From Euphorbia lathyris (Eukaryota > Streptophyta > Magnoliopsida > Malpighiales > Euphorbiaceae), in contig NC_088916.1 in NCBI RefSeq assembly GCF_963576675.1, positions 1,565,001 through 1,629,000 of the forward strand: a DNA stretch of 64,000 nt, given 5' to 3'. The translations under genes and the position numbers were made by a program. The notes under the pieces are model-generated. The model saw only the letters and a program-made list of their open reading frames with translations. It was not told the origin of the DNA and did not search any database. Positions 30,318-42,674 of this stretch are shown in pieces. The first letter of the stretch is position 1. Every line of letters begins with the position of its first letter.

Positions 30318-33300
30318 ATGGACTTCTTCGTTTGGAATGTTAGAGGTGCGGCGAGCAAGGCTACCCGCATTCATGTCAATGATCTCATTAAACAGTTTAA
30401 CCCTTCCTGCTTTGTCCTTCTAGAGACCAAGGTCAGTGGAGCCAAAGCAGATGAGGTGGTTAGAAAGTTTAAGAATTGGAATTGCGTCAGGTCGGAGGCT
30501 ACTGGCCGGGCAGGGGGGATTTGGCTCTTTTGGAAGCCAGGTCAAGTCAATATTGATATTGTTACTATGGACAGTCAATTCATCCATAGTAAGGTGTGTT
30601 ACCCGGGTAATAAACCTTTCTTTATTACCTTCGTCTATGCTGATCCTGTTTTGACTAACCGAAGAAGGCTGTGGGAGATCCTTCATTCTTTTAGCTCTAA
30701 CATGGTGGAGGCGTGGTTGGTTGTCGGGGATTTTAATGACATTGCCCTCTTGAGTGGTCAGAGAGGAGGGGGTAATCATTATGTGAACCGGTGTCTTAAT
30801 CATAAGCAAAGTATGGATATGTGCGGGCTTTCGGACCTGGGTGCTGCTGGCCACAAATTTACCTGGAAAAGGAATAGTGTGTTTGTTAGGTTGGATAAGG
30901 TGTACGCTAATGTTGCAGCGATTTATAGGTTTCCTGAGGTCAATGTGCTTAATCTCCCTTTCCGTCACTCTGACCATTGCCCTATCCTCATTAATTTGGT
31001 CAAAGGGAATCGGCTGAAAGGTAATAGACCTTTTAGGTATCTGGTGGCTTGGGAGTCTCACCCCGAGTTTAAGGATTTCGTTAAAAGCAATTGGCATCCC
31101 CACTCTGATGTTCTCCTCGCTACTGAGGAATTCAGGAGGAATGTGGCTGTTTGGAATAAAAATATTTTTGGTCATATTATCAGGAGGAAGAACAAACTCT
31201 TGAGAAGAATGGAAGGTGTTCAGCGTTGCTTGGAGGTTCGTTTCGATCATAGCCTAAATGGTCACCTTAGAGCTCTTCAGAACGAGTTGGAAGCTGTGCT
31301 TAGACAGGAAGAGCTTCTGTGGTTCCAGAAATCTAGGAAGGCTTGGATTCAAGACGGGGACCGGAATACCAGGTTTTTCCACCTCTCAACGATCATTAGG
31401 AGACAGCGAAATAGGATCGAGGCTATTAAAGACGCCAGTGGTGAGTGGATTTTTGAGGAAGAGGACATTCGACGCCTTGCCCTTGATTTCTACAAGGACC
31501 TATTCAGAGAGGAAGCTGTGGACCTAGAGAGTGCCCACTCTGGCATTTCCTTTCCTCGTTTGGGGGAGGATGCTATTAATGATGCTTTCCATCCTATTGA
31601 GCTTAAAGAGATTGATCTGGCCTTCTCCAGCATCGGTTCCACTAAGGCTCCTAGTATTGATGGTATCCCCGCTAGTTTCTATCATAAACACTGGGACACT
31701 ATGAAAGAGGGTATATACAGCTTTGTGTTAGGTGTCTTTGGTGGTTCGAACGATATCAGTTTGGTTAATAAAACCCTCCTTGTCTTGATTCCTAAGGTTG
31801 CCAAGCCTTCTTCCTTTCTCCAGATGAGACCCATCAGTCTTTGTAATGTCTTGTATAAAGCTATTACTAAGATTGTGGCTAATAGAATCTGGAAGATCCT
31901 TCCGGATATTATCAGCCAAAATCAAGGGAGCTTTGTTCCTGGTAGACAATTGATGGATAACATTGTTATTGCCCAGGAGGTTGTCCATTCTATGAAGATT
32001 AAGAAAGGCAAGAAAGGGATCGTGGCTCTCAAGCTGGATCTGGAGAAAGCCTATGATAGGTTGAACTGGAGCTTTCTTCTGGATAGTTTAGCCAAAGCTG
32101 GTATCCCGGAGAACTGGAGGAATTTGATTGGAAAGTGTATCTCCTCTCCTGTTTTCCAGGTTATGATCAATGGGGATATGTCGGATGAGTTCTCTCCATC
32201 CAGGGGTATTCGTCAAGGGGATCCTATGAACCCCCTTCCTTTTTGTTATTGCCATGGAAAGATTGTCTCACCTGATCCAAGAGGCGGTGAGCAAAGGGAC
32301 TCTCCACCCTGTTTCCATCAACAGACATTGCCCCCCTGTTACCCATTTACTCTTTACTGATGATGTCATGCTTTTTGTGGAGGGTAATGAGGAAGAAATT
32401 AAGGCTGTGATGGATATCCTCGACTGTTTTTGTGAGGCTTCTGGCCAGAAGATTAACATCCATAAATCCCGTATGCTATGCTCCAAGAATATGGATAATA
32501 GCTTGTGTAGAAGACTGAGTGAGATGTCTGGCATTCCCCTGACTCAATCGTTTGGGAAATACCTTGGGGTCCCTCTTCATAGTGACAGGGTGTCCAAAGC
32601 CTCTTTTAAAGACATTTTGGACAAATCTAACGGTTTGTGTGCTAGCTGGAAAGCTAATTATCTTTCCCTTGCAGGTCGCCTTACTTTAATCCAGTCTATC
32701 AACTGCACTGCTCCAAATCACATCATGCAAGCCTGTAAGCTCCCTGAGCCGGTCCTCAACGACCTTGATAAAATTAATCGGCGTTTTCTGTGGGGAGAGT
32801 CTGGGGATGGGAGGAAGATTCACCTGGTCCCTTGGAAGGAAGCCTGCCAGCCTAAAAGCAGGGGGGGTCTTGGTATAAGGCAAGCTAAGGACAATAATAA
32901 AGTCCTGTTAATGAAGCTTCTTTGGAGAATGTGGCAATCCCCCTCCTCCCTTTGGGTTCGTCTTCTGTGCGGCAAGTATAGGAAAGATAGAATCTCTGGT
33001 GGCCCGAAGGAGAGGGTTGTCAGCTGTTCCTTCCTCTGAAAAGGGCTTAGTGCTGTTTTTGCTGAGTTCTGTACGGGGATTGGCTTGGAGGTGGGTAATA
33101 GGAGATCCATTAGTTTCTGGTATGACACCTGGATTGGTGAAAAACCGTTGATTGAGGTGTGCATCGCCCCTCCGCCGAATGATCTCCTCTCCTAGAAAAT
33201 TGCTGATGTGGTCAACTCGGAGGGAGACTGGATCTGGTCTAAGTTCGACTCCTTCCTTAGCCTGGAGACCCTCATTAATATTAGAGGTGTGAAGATTAGT

Positions 33301-34419
33301 AATTAGGAGGAGGATAAGGACAGACACTGCTGGGCCTTGACCAATAATGGTTCTTATTCTTGTAAATCGGCCTATGAAGCTTTTACCCCTAATAGGGCTG
33401 ATCCTCCCTTGGAAATTTGGAAGTCCATTTGGGCCCTCAAAGTCCCTTACCGCATTAGGAGTTTCCTATGGCTGGGAGTCAAAGACAGGCTCCTCACGAA
33501 TGCAGATAGACACAGAAGGCACTTGGCTGTATCTGGTGCCTGTAGCAGATGCAGCGGCCATGTGGAAACCTTGTGCCATGCTTTGAGGGATTGCCCGAAT
33601 AGTAGAAAGGTTTGGGAAGGGGTCCTTCCTCACCACATCCTTCCTTCCTTTATGGGTTTCTCTGATATTGACTGGTTCTCTGAAGGCGTTAATGGGAATT
33701 TGTTGGCCAGTATGGAGAACGGGGCTATTCTCTTCGCTATTATTTGTCACCAAATGTGGAAATGGAGGAATGAAGAGTTATTTGCTGAGAAGACTGTCTT
33801 TATTCCTGACCTGCGGTTTTACTTCTCGAAAAAACTCTCTGTTATTACAAAGAGTTTTAAAGGAGAGCCCCTGGTTCGCCCTTCCTCGGTTAAAGAGGTC
33901 CAGTTAGTTGGTTGGAGTAAGCCCAGAGAAGGGGTTGTCAAGTTGAATACGGATGGCTCCTGCCTTAGTAATGGCAGAATTGCTGCTGGTGGAGTTCTTC
34001 GGGATGCTGGTGGCGCCTGGCTGGCTGGGTTTACCCATAACTTGGGTACGGGCTCCTCCTTTTCTGCGGAGCTCTGGGGGATCTTGTCAGGCATTAAACT
34101 CGCCATTCGTATGGGTGTTAAAAGGCTTTCGGTGGAGTCTGACAATTTGGAGGCTATCAACAGGATTTCGGATAGCCAGGCTGTTTGTCTTAAGAGTCAG
34201 AATCTCATTAAAGCCATCTTGAGGCTTCGTCCTGCCTTCGATTCTCTTGCCTTCTCCCATATTTATAGGGAGAAAAACCGCGTGGCGGATCGCTTGGCAG
34301 CTGCTGGGCATGGGGGGATGTTAGGTGTTTCTACCCTTTCCATTCCTCCTTCTTTTCTGTTACCTTCTCTTCTTGAGGATAGGATTGGGGTCAGTCTTCC
34401 TAGACTGATCCCGGGTTAG
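30318..34419 (+). pseudogene. LINE-B1 ORF2: endonuclease, reverse transcriptase, zinc finger and RNase H; frameshifted
   Basis: MDFFVWNVRGAASKATRI opens an exonuclease-endonuclease-phosphatase domain with the catalytic motifs LLETK, VVGDFND and HSDHCPI (30318-31000). Reverse transcriptase follows: IPKVAKPSSFLQMRPISLCN, VALKLDLEKAYDRLNW and SRGIRQGDPM. An extra C in the CCCCC run near 32232 shifts the frame, and RT continues in the next frame (LLFTDDVMLFVEG). The catalytic FADD is FTDD here. In-frame stops occur at 33037-33039, about 33194 and about 33304. Then come the zf-RVT finger (SFLWLGVKDRLLTN, CSRCSGHVETLCHAL) and an RNase H domain (LNTDGSC, FSAELWGI, ESDNLEAI). ORF2 nicks target DNA and copies LINE RNA onto it. 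This copy is dead. Confidence 0.93.
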
Positions 34420-34465
34420 GTTTTTGTTTGTTTGCTTTTTTCTCTTCCCTTCTTACCAAAAAAAA

Positions 34466-34480
34466 ATAAAGAAATTAATC
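34466..34480. repeat. Target-site duplication of LINE-B1, right copy
   Basis: ATAAAGAAATTAATC, identical to 28254-28268. Confidence 0.9.
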
Positions 34481-34532
34481 CTAATATCTAATTAATTCTA
34501 ATATCTCAAAACATCTAGGTGTCGTTTGGTTC

Positions 34533-34549
34533 ACGGAATGGAATATAAT
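34533..34549. repeat. Target-site duplication of LINE-B2, left copy
   Basis: ACGGAATGGAATATAAT is repeated exactly at 40723-40739. Confidence 0.92.
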
Positions 34550-34599
34550 TTTTTTTGGTAGGAAAAGGAAAGGAAAAACAAACAAAAACAAAAAAAGGC

Positions 34600-37500
34600 C
34601 AAACCCGAGATTAGCCTAGGGAAGCTAACCCCCACCACATCCTCCAAAAGGAGAGAAGAAAGGAAAGTAGGAGGAGAAGAGAAAGTAGTGACTCCCAAAA
34701 TCTTCTCGTGGCCCTCGGCCGCAAGACGATCCGCCACCCGGTTCTGTTCTCTGAAAACATGGCTGAAATTGATGGACTCAAAAAAGGAACACATCCTTTG
34801 ATCAAATTTTGGCTATTCAAACAAATAGTATAATCCTCTGATATCATTTTGATAGCTTCGAGGTTGTCAGATTCCACAAGCAACTTCTTTAAGCCTAGAC
34901 TCTTAGCCAGTCTAAGACCAGAGAAGATCCCCCAAAGCTCAGCAAAAAAGAGGAACCCATCCCAAGATTCTGAGCGAACCCAGATACCCAACCACCACCA
35001 TCATCTCTCAGGACTCCTCCCGCGGCAATTTTCCCGTCCTTCAGATAAGAGCCATTAGTGTTTAGCTTTACCACCCCTTCACTAGGCCTACACCAGCCAA
35101 AAAGATGAACTGCCTTCTTCTGGATAGACTTAGCAAGAGAGTCCTCCTTGAAGCTATCACAAATAGTGCATAATTTTTTTGGAGAATAACTCAACCAAAT
35201 TAGGAATAATAACCGTTTCTCCTCCAAAAATCTCCATATTCCTCCATTTCCAAATCTTGTGACAAACCACTGCAAAGATGATATCACCATGCTCCAGACC
35301 GGCCAATAATCTCCCATGAATGCCATCTGCAAACCAGTCAAGGTCAGAATGGGACAAGAAAGAAGACAACAACTGGTTAGGGAGAACTTTCCTCCACACT
35401 TCTCTACTCCTAGTACAATCTCTAAGAGCATGGCAAATGGTTTCCTCATGCCCTCTACATCTACTACACGCCCCAGAATCCACCAAATGCCGCCTTTTCC
35501 TATCAACTTTAGTGAGCAACCTATTCTTGACACCAAGCCAAAGGAAGCTCCTAATACGGTACGGGACTTTCAAAGCCCAAATTTTCTTCCAAAGATCAGG
35601 GCGCGGACACTCCAAATTTTGATTGAAGGCTTCAAAGGCCGATTTACAAGTATAAGCCCCATTATTTGTCAAAGCCCAACAGTGACTATCCCTATCTTCC
35701 TCCTTATTACTAATTTTAACACCTCTAATCCTCAAGAGAGTTTCCAAACTAAAGAAAGAGTCAAACTTTGACCAAATCCAATCCCCCTCAGAATCAACCA
35801 CATCAGCAATCCTCCAATCCCGGATATCCATAGGCGGTGGGGAGATACAAACCTCTAATAAAGATTTTTCACCAATCCAGATGTCATTCCAGAAACTGAT
35901 AGACTTCCCATTACCCACTGCCCAACCTATCCCAGAGCAAAACTCCGAAAACATAGTACTTAGGCCTTTCTAGAGAAAAGAACAATTAATAACTCTCTCC
36001 TTGGGACCCCCAAAAATCTTATCTTTTCGATATTTTCCGCATAATAAGCGAACCCAAAGAGAAGAAGGAAGTTGCCACATTCTCCACAGAAGTTTCATAA
36101 GTAAAACTTTATTATTCTCCCTGGCTTGTCTAATCCCCAGGCCCCCCTGTCTTTAGGTTGGCAAACCTCTTTCCAAGGAACAAGGTGAATTTTTTTACCC
36201 TCCGCAGAATCCCCCATAGGAAACGACGATTGATTTTATCAAGATCCTTAAGAACATGCTCAGGTAATTTACAAGCTTGCATAATATGGTTAGGAACCAC
36301 ACAATTGACCGACTGAATCAAAGTAAGACGGCCTGCCAAGGACAGGGTTTTAGCTTTCCAAATGGCACATTTACTATTAGTTTTATCGAAAGTTTCTTTA
36401 AAGGAGGCTTTAGAAACTCTCTCACTATGGAGGGGAACCCCCAGCTATTTACCTAAAGAATTGGTCAGAGGAATACCAGAGATTTCACTAAGCCTTTTGC
36501 AGACACTTTGACTCATGTTCTTAGAACACAACATACGAGATTTTTGGATATTGAGCTTTTGGCCAAAAGCAGCGCAGAAACAGCTAAGAATATCCATGAT
36601 TATACCAATTTGCTCCTCATTTCCTTCCACAAATAACATAACATCATCTGCGAAGAACAAATGAGTAACCAGGGGACAGAATTTATTGATGGACACCGGA
36701 TGAAAACTCCCATTGCCAACCGCCTCTTGAATAAGGTGAGTCAACCTTTCCATAGCAATAACAAATAAGAAAGGGCTCATAGGATCCCCTTGACGGATTC
36801 CCCGAGAAGGAGAAAACTCTTCTGACATATCTCCATTAATCATAACCTGAAAAGCAGGAGAAGAAATGCAGACCTCGATAAGTCTCTTCCAATTATACGG
36901 AATTCCAGCTCTTTCCAAACTATTAAGAAGAAAACTCCAATTAAGACGGTCATAGGCTTTTTCCAGATCCAATTTAAGAGCCACAATACCCCTCTTGCCC
37001 TTTTTAATTTTCATAGAATGGACCATCTCCTAGGCAATAACAACATTATCCATCATCTGTCTCCCAGGAACAAAACTGCCTTGATTCTGACTAATAATGT
37101 CCGGAAGAATACACCGGAGTCTATTAGCCACAATTTTGGTAATAGCCTTATAAATCACATTACAAAGACTAATGGGCCTCATTTGCAAGAACGAGGTCGG
37201 CTTCTCCACTTTCGGAATCAGGACCAGAAGAGTTTTATTCACAAGCTTAATATCCTCAGAACCACTAAACACTCCTTTAATAAAACTATACATACCTTCC
37301 TTTACAGTCTCCCAATGTTTATGATAAAAACCGGCAGGAATCCCATCAATCCCATGAGCTTTAGTAGTCCCAATACTAAAGACCGCCTGATCAATCTCTT
37401 TCTGGTTAATAGGGTGGAAAGCTTCCAGGACCAAATCATCACCTAATCTGGGAAACGTAGTCCTAGACCGGGCTTTCCAAATCCACCATTTCCTCACTAA

Positions 37501-38688
37501 ATAAATCTTTATAAAAATAAGGGCCAAGTGACGAATATCCTCGTCCTCGTAAGCCCAATCACCATTCAGATCTTTGATAGCATCAATCCGATTCCTCTGC
37601 CTTCTAATAACTGTAGAAAGATGGAAATACCTGGAATTGCGATCACCATCTTTAATCCAAGCTTTCCTAGATTTCTGAAACCACAGTAACTCTTCCTGAA
37701 TAAGCACAACTTCCAATTCCTTCTGGAGAGTTCTAAGAAGCCCATTCAAACTATGATCAAATCTACTCTCCAAAATATGTTGAATGCCTTCAATTCTGCT
37801 CAAAAGCTTATTCTTCCTTCTGATAATATGGCCAAAGATGTTCTTATTCCACCCCACCACATTTCTTCTAAAACCCTCAGCAGCAAGTAACACATTAGAA
37901 TGAGGCTGCCAATTGTCCTGAACAAAATTTTTAAACTCAGGGTGAGATTCCCAGGCCACCTGGTACCTAAACGATCTGTCTCCTTTAGGACAATGGCCTT
38001 TAACTAGTTTGATTAAAATAGGACAGTGATCAGAGTGACGGAAAGGGAGATTTAACACAGTCACCTCAGGAAATCTACATTGAGCCGCAATGTTAGCATA
38101 AACTTTGTCTAAACGAACAAATGTACTATTACGTTTCCAAGTAAACTTATGACCAGCAGCACCTAAGTCCGAAAGCCCACACAAATCCATACTCTATTTA
38201 TGATTAAGACAACGGTTCACATAGTGGTTTCCACCCCCTCTTTGGTCACTCATAAGAGCAATATCATTAAAATCCCCAGCCACAAACCAAGCATCCTCTA
38301 TACTCGTACTCATAGAATAGAGCACCTCCCACAACCTTCTACGATTGGCCAAAATAGGATCCGCATAAACAAAAGTGATAAAGAAAGGTCTATTACCAGG
38401 ATAACTAACTTTGATGTGAATAAATTGTTTGTCCAAACTAACACTATCAATATAAACACGATCTGGCTTCCAAAAGAGCCAAATCCCACCAGCCCGGCCA
38501 GTAGCCTCCGATCTGACACAACTCCAATTTCTAAACTTTCTAACCACCTCATCAGCTTTACTTCCACTAATCTTAGTTTCCAATAAAGCAAAACAAGAAG
38601 GGTTAAACTGTTTGATTAAATCTTTAACATGGATACGGGTAGCCTTGCTAGCCGCTCCTCTAACATTCCAAACAAACAAATCCATCAA
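34600..38688 (-). pseudogene. LINE-B2 ORF2: endonuclease, RT, zinc finger and RNase H; several lesions
   Basis: Starts MMDLFVWNVRGAASKAT at 38688. The endonuclease part carries FALLETK, VAGDFND and HSDHCPI. A stop at about 38191-38193 precedes MDLCGLSDLG. RT follows with IPKVEKPTSFLQMRPISLCN, a stop at 37027-37029, then VALKLDLEKAYDRLNW, SRGIRQGDPMSPFLF and LFFADDVMLFVEG, with the catalytic FADD intact. A further stop (about 36443) and a frameshift near 36180 precede the zf-RVT finger (SFLWLGVKNRLLTK, CSRCRGHEETICHAL). RNase H has NTNGS where the catalytic NTDGS is expected, and another frameshift near 34940. The ORF2 stop of LINE-B1 (TAG) is TTG here, extending the frame into the tail. Confidence 0.92.
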
Positions 38689-38720
38689 AAAGGAAGACTA
38701 CTGACCACAGGCCCAACACC

Positions 38721-40682
38721 CTAAACCAGGTACTTATTAGGGGCTCCTAAGGGCCTAGAAGAGGTACCCGCAGGCCCCATTTTATCCAAAATTTCCAAGG
38801 AACTTTGGTTATTCTTCTGATTACCCTTAGGTTTTTTCAAAATCATTTTATTGACACCCATAGCCCTACCATTTCTAGGCTCAACATAATTTTGTGGGAT
38901 ACTAACCTCATTATGCTTCTTTATCACAGTTGGGGCATGAGCCTGGGAGCCACCCAGAGCCTCCACTTTGGACTCAAACAGAGGATTGATAGTCTCCACA
39001 TTAATAGCCTCCGGGTCAGCAGATTCTAAACCTGGCATCCTAAGCTCCAGATGCTCATTTGCGGGATCAGAGTCTAGAACCTCCTCAATAGAAAGTACTC
39101 CAAATCTAGACCCCTCACCAACAACCGAAGCATCACCTGAACCTTCTTTCTCCTTTGGGATAGACCTCTCCTTACTCCCAGGATTGGTCTAGAAGAGACC
39201 AAAGGATTTGCCAATGTCAGGAGGACGATTCTGAACAACAGTCGCACGAGTCCTGCGCCTTCCCGACCTCTTAGCAACCATCCAGGGGCCAAAGTTCCTC
39301 CTATCTTCTTGAATCCCCTCAACTCTCGCATTAACGGCTTCAACAACCTCCTCTTCCACCTTCACTCTCTTAGAACAACCTTCATAAGTATGACCAAACA
39401 TACCACACTCATAGCAAATATTATGAATACCTTCATACTCAATAAAGTAAACCGTGTTCTGAACACAGAATTTCGATAAAAGGGGCTTAGCTAGATCAAT
39501 ATCAATGCAAACTCTTGCAAACTTACCTCTAACTGCCCCAATGGTAGTTTTATCCACATGATGTACTTTACCAACGAGGCCACCAATCTTATTAAGAAAG
39601 CTTTCATTATAATATTCAATTGGTAAGCCCGGGAATCTCACCCAAGTAAGAATCCTATTCATAGAGCAATCATGTGGATTAAAGTTAGGGACCCATGGCC
39701 TTAATGCCAGAACATGATTAGAAATAATATAAGGACCTCCATTAATCACAACGTTAAAGTCCTCAGCTCGAGTAAAATTTATCACGTAATAGTCATTCTC
39801 CAAATCAGTAATACTGACTTTCCATTTTTTAGCCCACTGCGCCTGGATTCTCTGAGCGAAGTAATTAGAACTAATTCTTTTCCCCAGCACTGTCACTATT
39901 AGAGATAACTTCCATTTAGCCCTGAGGGCGCGCTTCTCGATCGATGAAAGTCGAATAACAGGACATAAAGGATCATCCTGGCCTCCATCCTCTTCATCTG
40001 AATCAGACCAGAACTCCTCCGAATCATCCTCTATAAAAATTTTGTTTACCAAAGGTTCCTCCTCAGCCACTCCCATGACCGTATCCCTCCACGAAATTTT
40101 CCCCAAACCTTTCTTGTAACTAATTTTATTCCCATCAACACAAACTGGCCTAGAAACTATTTTTTCCACCGATATGCCCTCAACGGCTGCCAAATCAACC
40201 CCAACACGCACGCCCCCTGCGGCCAAGGATGAACCCGACAGCTCGCACCCCGCGCCCGCTGCCGCAGGGACTCCTTCGCCCAACGACATAGCATCGCACG
40301 ACTCCTGGACAGCGGTGACACCCTCCTGATCAGGCGCCTCGCACCCTGCCCTAGAATTCCTCCCATTGCCATCAACTTCCACTCCTGCCTCCAGGGAACC
40401 CACCCCGCCATCCACCCTCCTACTGCAAGGCATAAACCCTAAGCCCTCGGTTCCCCCCTGACCCGCTCGTCGGATTTCAACACCATCTCCGGATCCGCCT
40501 TTTCTCGCCGCTCTCCCTTCTCCCCCCTCCTTCACCCTACCCGACCCTAAATCCTCACCGAGCCCCTTCCCAGCCACCCGATCCTCCCAGTCCGACAAAA
40601 AACGGCCGCCTGCACCACCTTTCCCCGCCCTCTCCACCGACATATCCCTAACATGCTCCTGATCTCTCTCTCGCTCTTTCAT
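38721..40682 (-). pseudogene. LINE-B2 ORF1: DUF4283 and zinc-knuckle protein, one in-frame stop
   Basis: MKERERDQEHVRDMSVERA at 40682 begins a 653-codon frame broken only by a TAG near 39190; the C-terminal 105 residues (to 38721) stay in the same frame and match LINE-B1. Domains: Gly/Arg/Glu-rich N-terminus, acidic stretch (EDDSEEFWSDSDEEDGG), DUF4283 (LIVTVLGKRISSNYFAQRIQ to WVRFPGLPIEYYNESF), and the intact knuckle CYECGMFGHTYEGC (CX2CX4HX4C). It would coat LINE RNA and aid target-primed reverse transcription. A single base change away from open, but ORF2 is broken. Confidence 0.9.
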
Positions 40683-40722
40683 GTCGCTATATATGTTTAC
40701 GAAAACGTAATTGATATCTATT

Positions 40723-40739
40723 ACGGAATGGAATATAAT
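40723..40739. repeat. Target-site duplication of LINE-B2, right copy
   Basis: ACGGAATGGAATATAAT, identical to 34533-34549. Confidence 0.92.
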
Positions 40740-40929
40740 AGTTATTCCTTAGGAATAGAATAGGAGAGAATATAATAGTTATTCCTTAGGAATATATATT
40801 CCTATATTTGGTTAAAAGAATGAAATAAGTTGAAATAACTAGTTTTATAAGTCAAAAGACATTCTTACCATCAAGTTTAATTTCTTAGTTATTTTAAAAT
40901 TTTAATTATACCAATAAATTATTCAAATA

Positions 40930-42140
40930 TATATTAGTTTAGAGGAAATATGAAAAACACAAAAAAGTGAAAACATTAAAAACGAAATAAAAGTAGAAAA
41001 TGGTGAAAACGCAAAAAACATATAAACGGGTTAACACAAAAAACACGCAAAGAAAAACAAAAAGAATGTGCAAAATGGTAAAACGCTAAAAAAACTACAC
41101 ATGGAAAACGTGAAAAACAATAAAAACTTGATAAAAATGAAAAACTATAAAAACGCAAAAATAGAAAAAATGTAAAAAAAAAACTCATGAAAACACAAAA
41201 ATACAAAAAACACGAAACACGCGAAAAAATGTGAAAACGCGAAAAATATAGAAAACACAAAAACGTTAAAAACACAAAAACCTGAAAAAAAAAACGTGAA
41301 AAACTGTTAAAAACACAAAAACTTAAAAACAACGTTAAAAACATGAAAACGTGAAATACAAAAAAAGGTAAAAAAATACGAAAACATAAAAGAAAACGTT
41401 AAAACATGAAAATGTGAAAAAATGTGGAAAACACGAAAACGTGAAAAAAGTGAAAAACACGAAAACGTGAAAAAAACATGAAAATGTGAAAAACATTTTT
41501 AATGTTAAAAACATGAAAATGTGAAAAAAAATACGTTTTTAACGTTTTTTAACATTTTCTATTTTTTCGCTTTTGTTCACGTTTTCGTATTATTTTTTTC
41601 CGTTTTTTTGGGTGTTTTTCCAATTTTTTCCGTTTTCGTGTTTTTCAAGTTTTTGCAGTTTTCGCATTTTATCACTTTTTCGTGTTCTTCACGTTTGTAT
41701 ATTTCGTATTTTGTCACGTTTTCATGTTATTCACGTTTGTATTTTTGTGTTTTTTTTTGTGTTTTTGCGGGTTTTCAAGGTTTTCGTTTGTTCGTGTTTT
41801 TTGTATTTTTTTGTTTTGTCACTTTTTCGTATTATGCTCATTTTTCATGTTTTTTTTAGGTTTTTATGTTTTTTTACGTTTTCTCATGTTCTCATGTTCT
41901 TTTTACGTTTTTCGCATTTTCATGTTTATCGCGTTTTCATGTTTTGTCACGTTTTTTGTATTTTTCATGTTTTGTCACTTTTTCGTGTTATTCACATTTT
42001 TGTATTTTTTTCGTGTTTTTGCGTTTTTTTTTTTTTCGTGTTTGTTCACGTTTTCACATTTTTTACATTTTTTCTTCATTTTTTCCGTGTTATTCATATT
42101 TTTCGCATTTCTTAATGTTTTCCCTGTTTTTCTCATTTAT
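40930..42140. repeat. Giant imperfect palindrome of AAAACGTGAAAA-type minisatellite
   Basis: From about 40930 to 41530 the plus strand is purine-rich, built from irregular GAAAAACGTGAAAACAC-like units of roughly 10-20 bp. From about 41545 to 42140 the same units occur as their complement (GTTTTCGTGTTTTTCAC). The switch point is near 41535. Long open frames here (for example 41573-42115) encode only Phe, Cys, Ser, Val and His and are artefacts of composition. Confidence 0.9.
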
Positions 42141-42494
42141 ATAAATCATGGATTTGCCAAAATTTATAGGATTTGAGAAATTGGCAAGAATGTAATTTTA
42201 GAAATGAAGGATAATATTGATTAGGAATAGTTATGTCTAGGTTATATCAATGACTCTATACCTTCATTTATGGAATACACATTCCATGGAATAGTTATTC
42301 CGCGCAAAAAAGTTGAATCAATCTTGGTATATGGATTCCTCAAGAATAGTTATTATGTTCCCTCCCTATTTCATGAACCAAATGACCTCAATTATTTTAT
42401 GTTTATCTTTTTGGTCTAATATATTTATGAGAAATTATATAATAAATTATGTTTAACTACTATTTTACAGTTAATGTACAATGTTTTTTATGGT

Positions 42495-42674
42495 GGGAGA
42501 AAATCTGTTGTCCCATTTCGGTGTCCCCTTCCATGTCCCTTTCATAAAAAGTGGCCCCTTTTAATTATGTAGATCCTCTTTGCTCATAAAATATATTATT
42601 TTAATTAAAAGGGGTCACTTTTTGTGAGAGGGACATGGAAGGGATACCGAAATGGGGACAACAGATTTTCTCCC
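42495..42674. mobile_element. Hairpin MITE, 180 bp
   Basis: Two arms of about 72 bp are near-perfect inverted copies beginning GGGAGAAAATCTGTTGTCCC and separated by a short AT-rich loop (about 42568-42600). No confident target duplication. Family not recognised. Confidence 0.8.

Larger units (their letters stand above)
28269..34465 (+). mobile_element. Near full-length L1-type LINE (LINE-B1)
   Basis: A 6.2-kb element with a short 5' UTR containing a CT repeat, ORF1 (28332-30284), ORF2 (30318-34419) and a 3' end TTACCAAAAAAAAA, flanked by a perfect 15-bp target duplication. It inserted just right of a hAT element. Only one ORF1 stop and, in ORF2, one frameshift and three stops separate it from full coding capacity, so it is fairly young. 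A second copy of the same family in opposite orientation starts 85 bp away. Confidence 0.93.
34550..40722 (-). mobile_element. Near full-length L1-type LINE (LINE-B2), minus strand
   Basis: A 6.17-kb element of the LINE-B1 family in opposite orientation. From its 5' end at 40722: short 5' UTR, ORF1 (40682-38721), ORF2 (38688-34600), 3' end TACCAAAAAAAA at 34550. A perfect 17-bp target duplication flanks it. It differs from LINE-B1 by many substitutions and has its own, different stops and frameshifts, so the two are separate insertions rather than one recent inverted duplication. Confidence 0.93.
34518..42387. mobile_element. Foldback-like element with palindromic simple-repeat core, split by LINE-B2
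   Basis: The left end GGTGTCGTTTGGTTCACGG and the inverted right end GGTCATTTGGTTCATGAAAT are similar inverted termini. LINE-B2 is inserted 32 bp inside the left end. Without it the element is about 1.7 kb, and its centre (40930-42140) is a giant imperfect palindrome of AAAACGTGAAAA-type repeats. Possible 3-bp flanks are CTA and TCA, so no firm target duplication. A Tourist/foldback origin is likely but the superfamily is unproven. Confidence 0.65.

Noticed and set aside
30420..31250. 276-codon minus-strand frame
   Set aside because: Antisense to the well-supported LINE-B1 endonuclease domain.
41521..42176. Several 90-180-codon frames rich in Phe and Cys
   Set aside because: They are translations of the pyrimidine half of a simple-repeat palindrome in all frames, with no domain or codon signal. 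The same holds for the antisense frame at 40976-41344.
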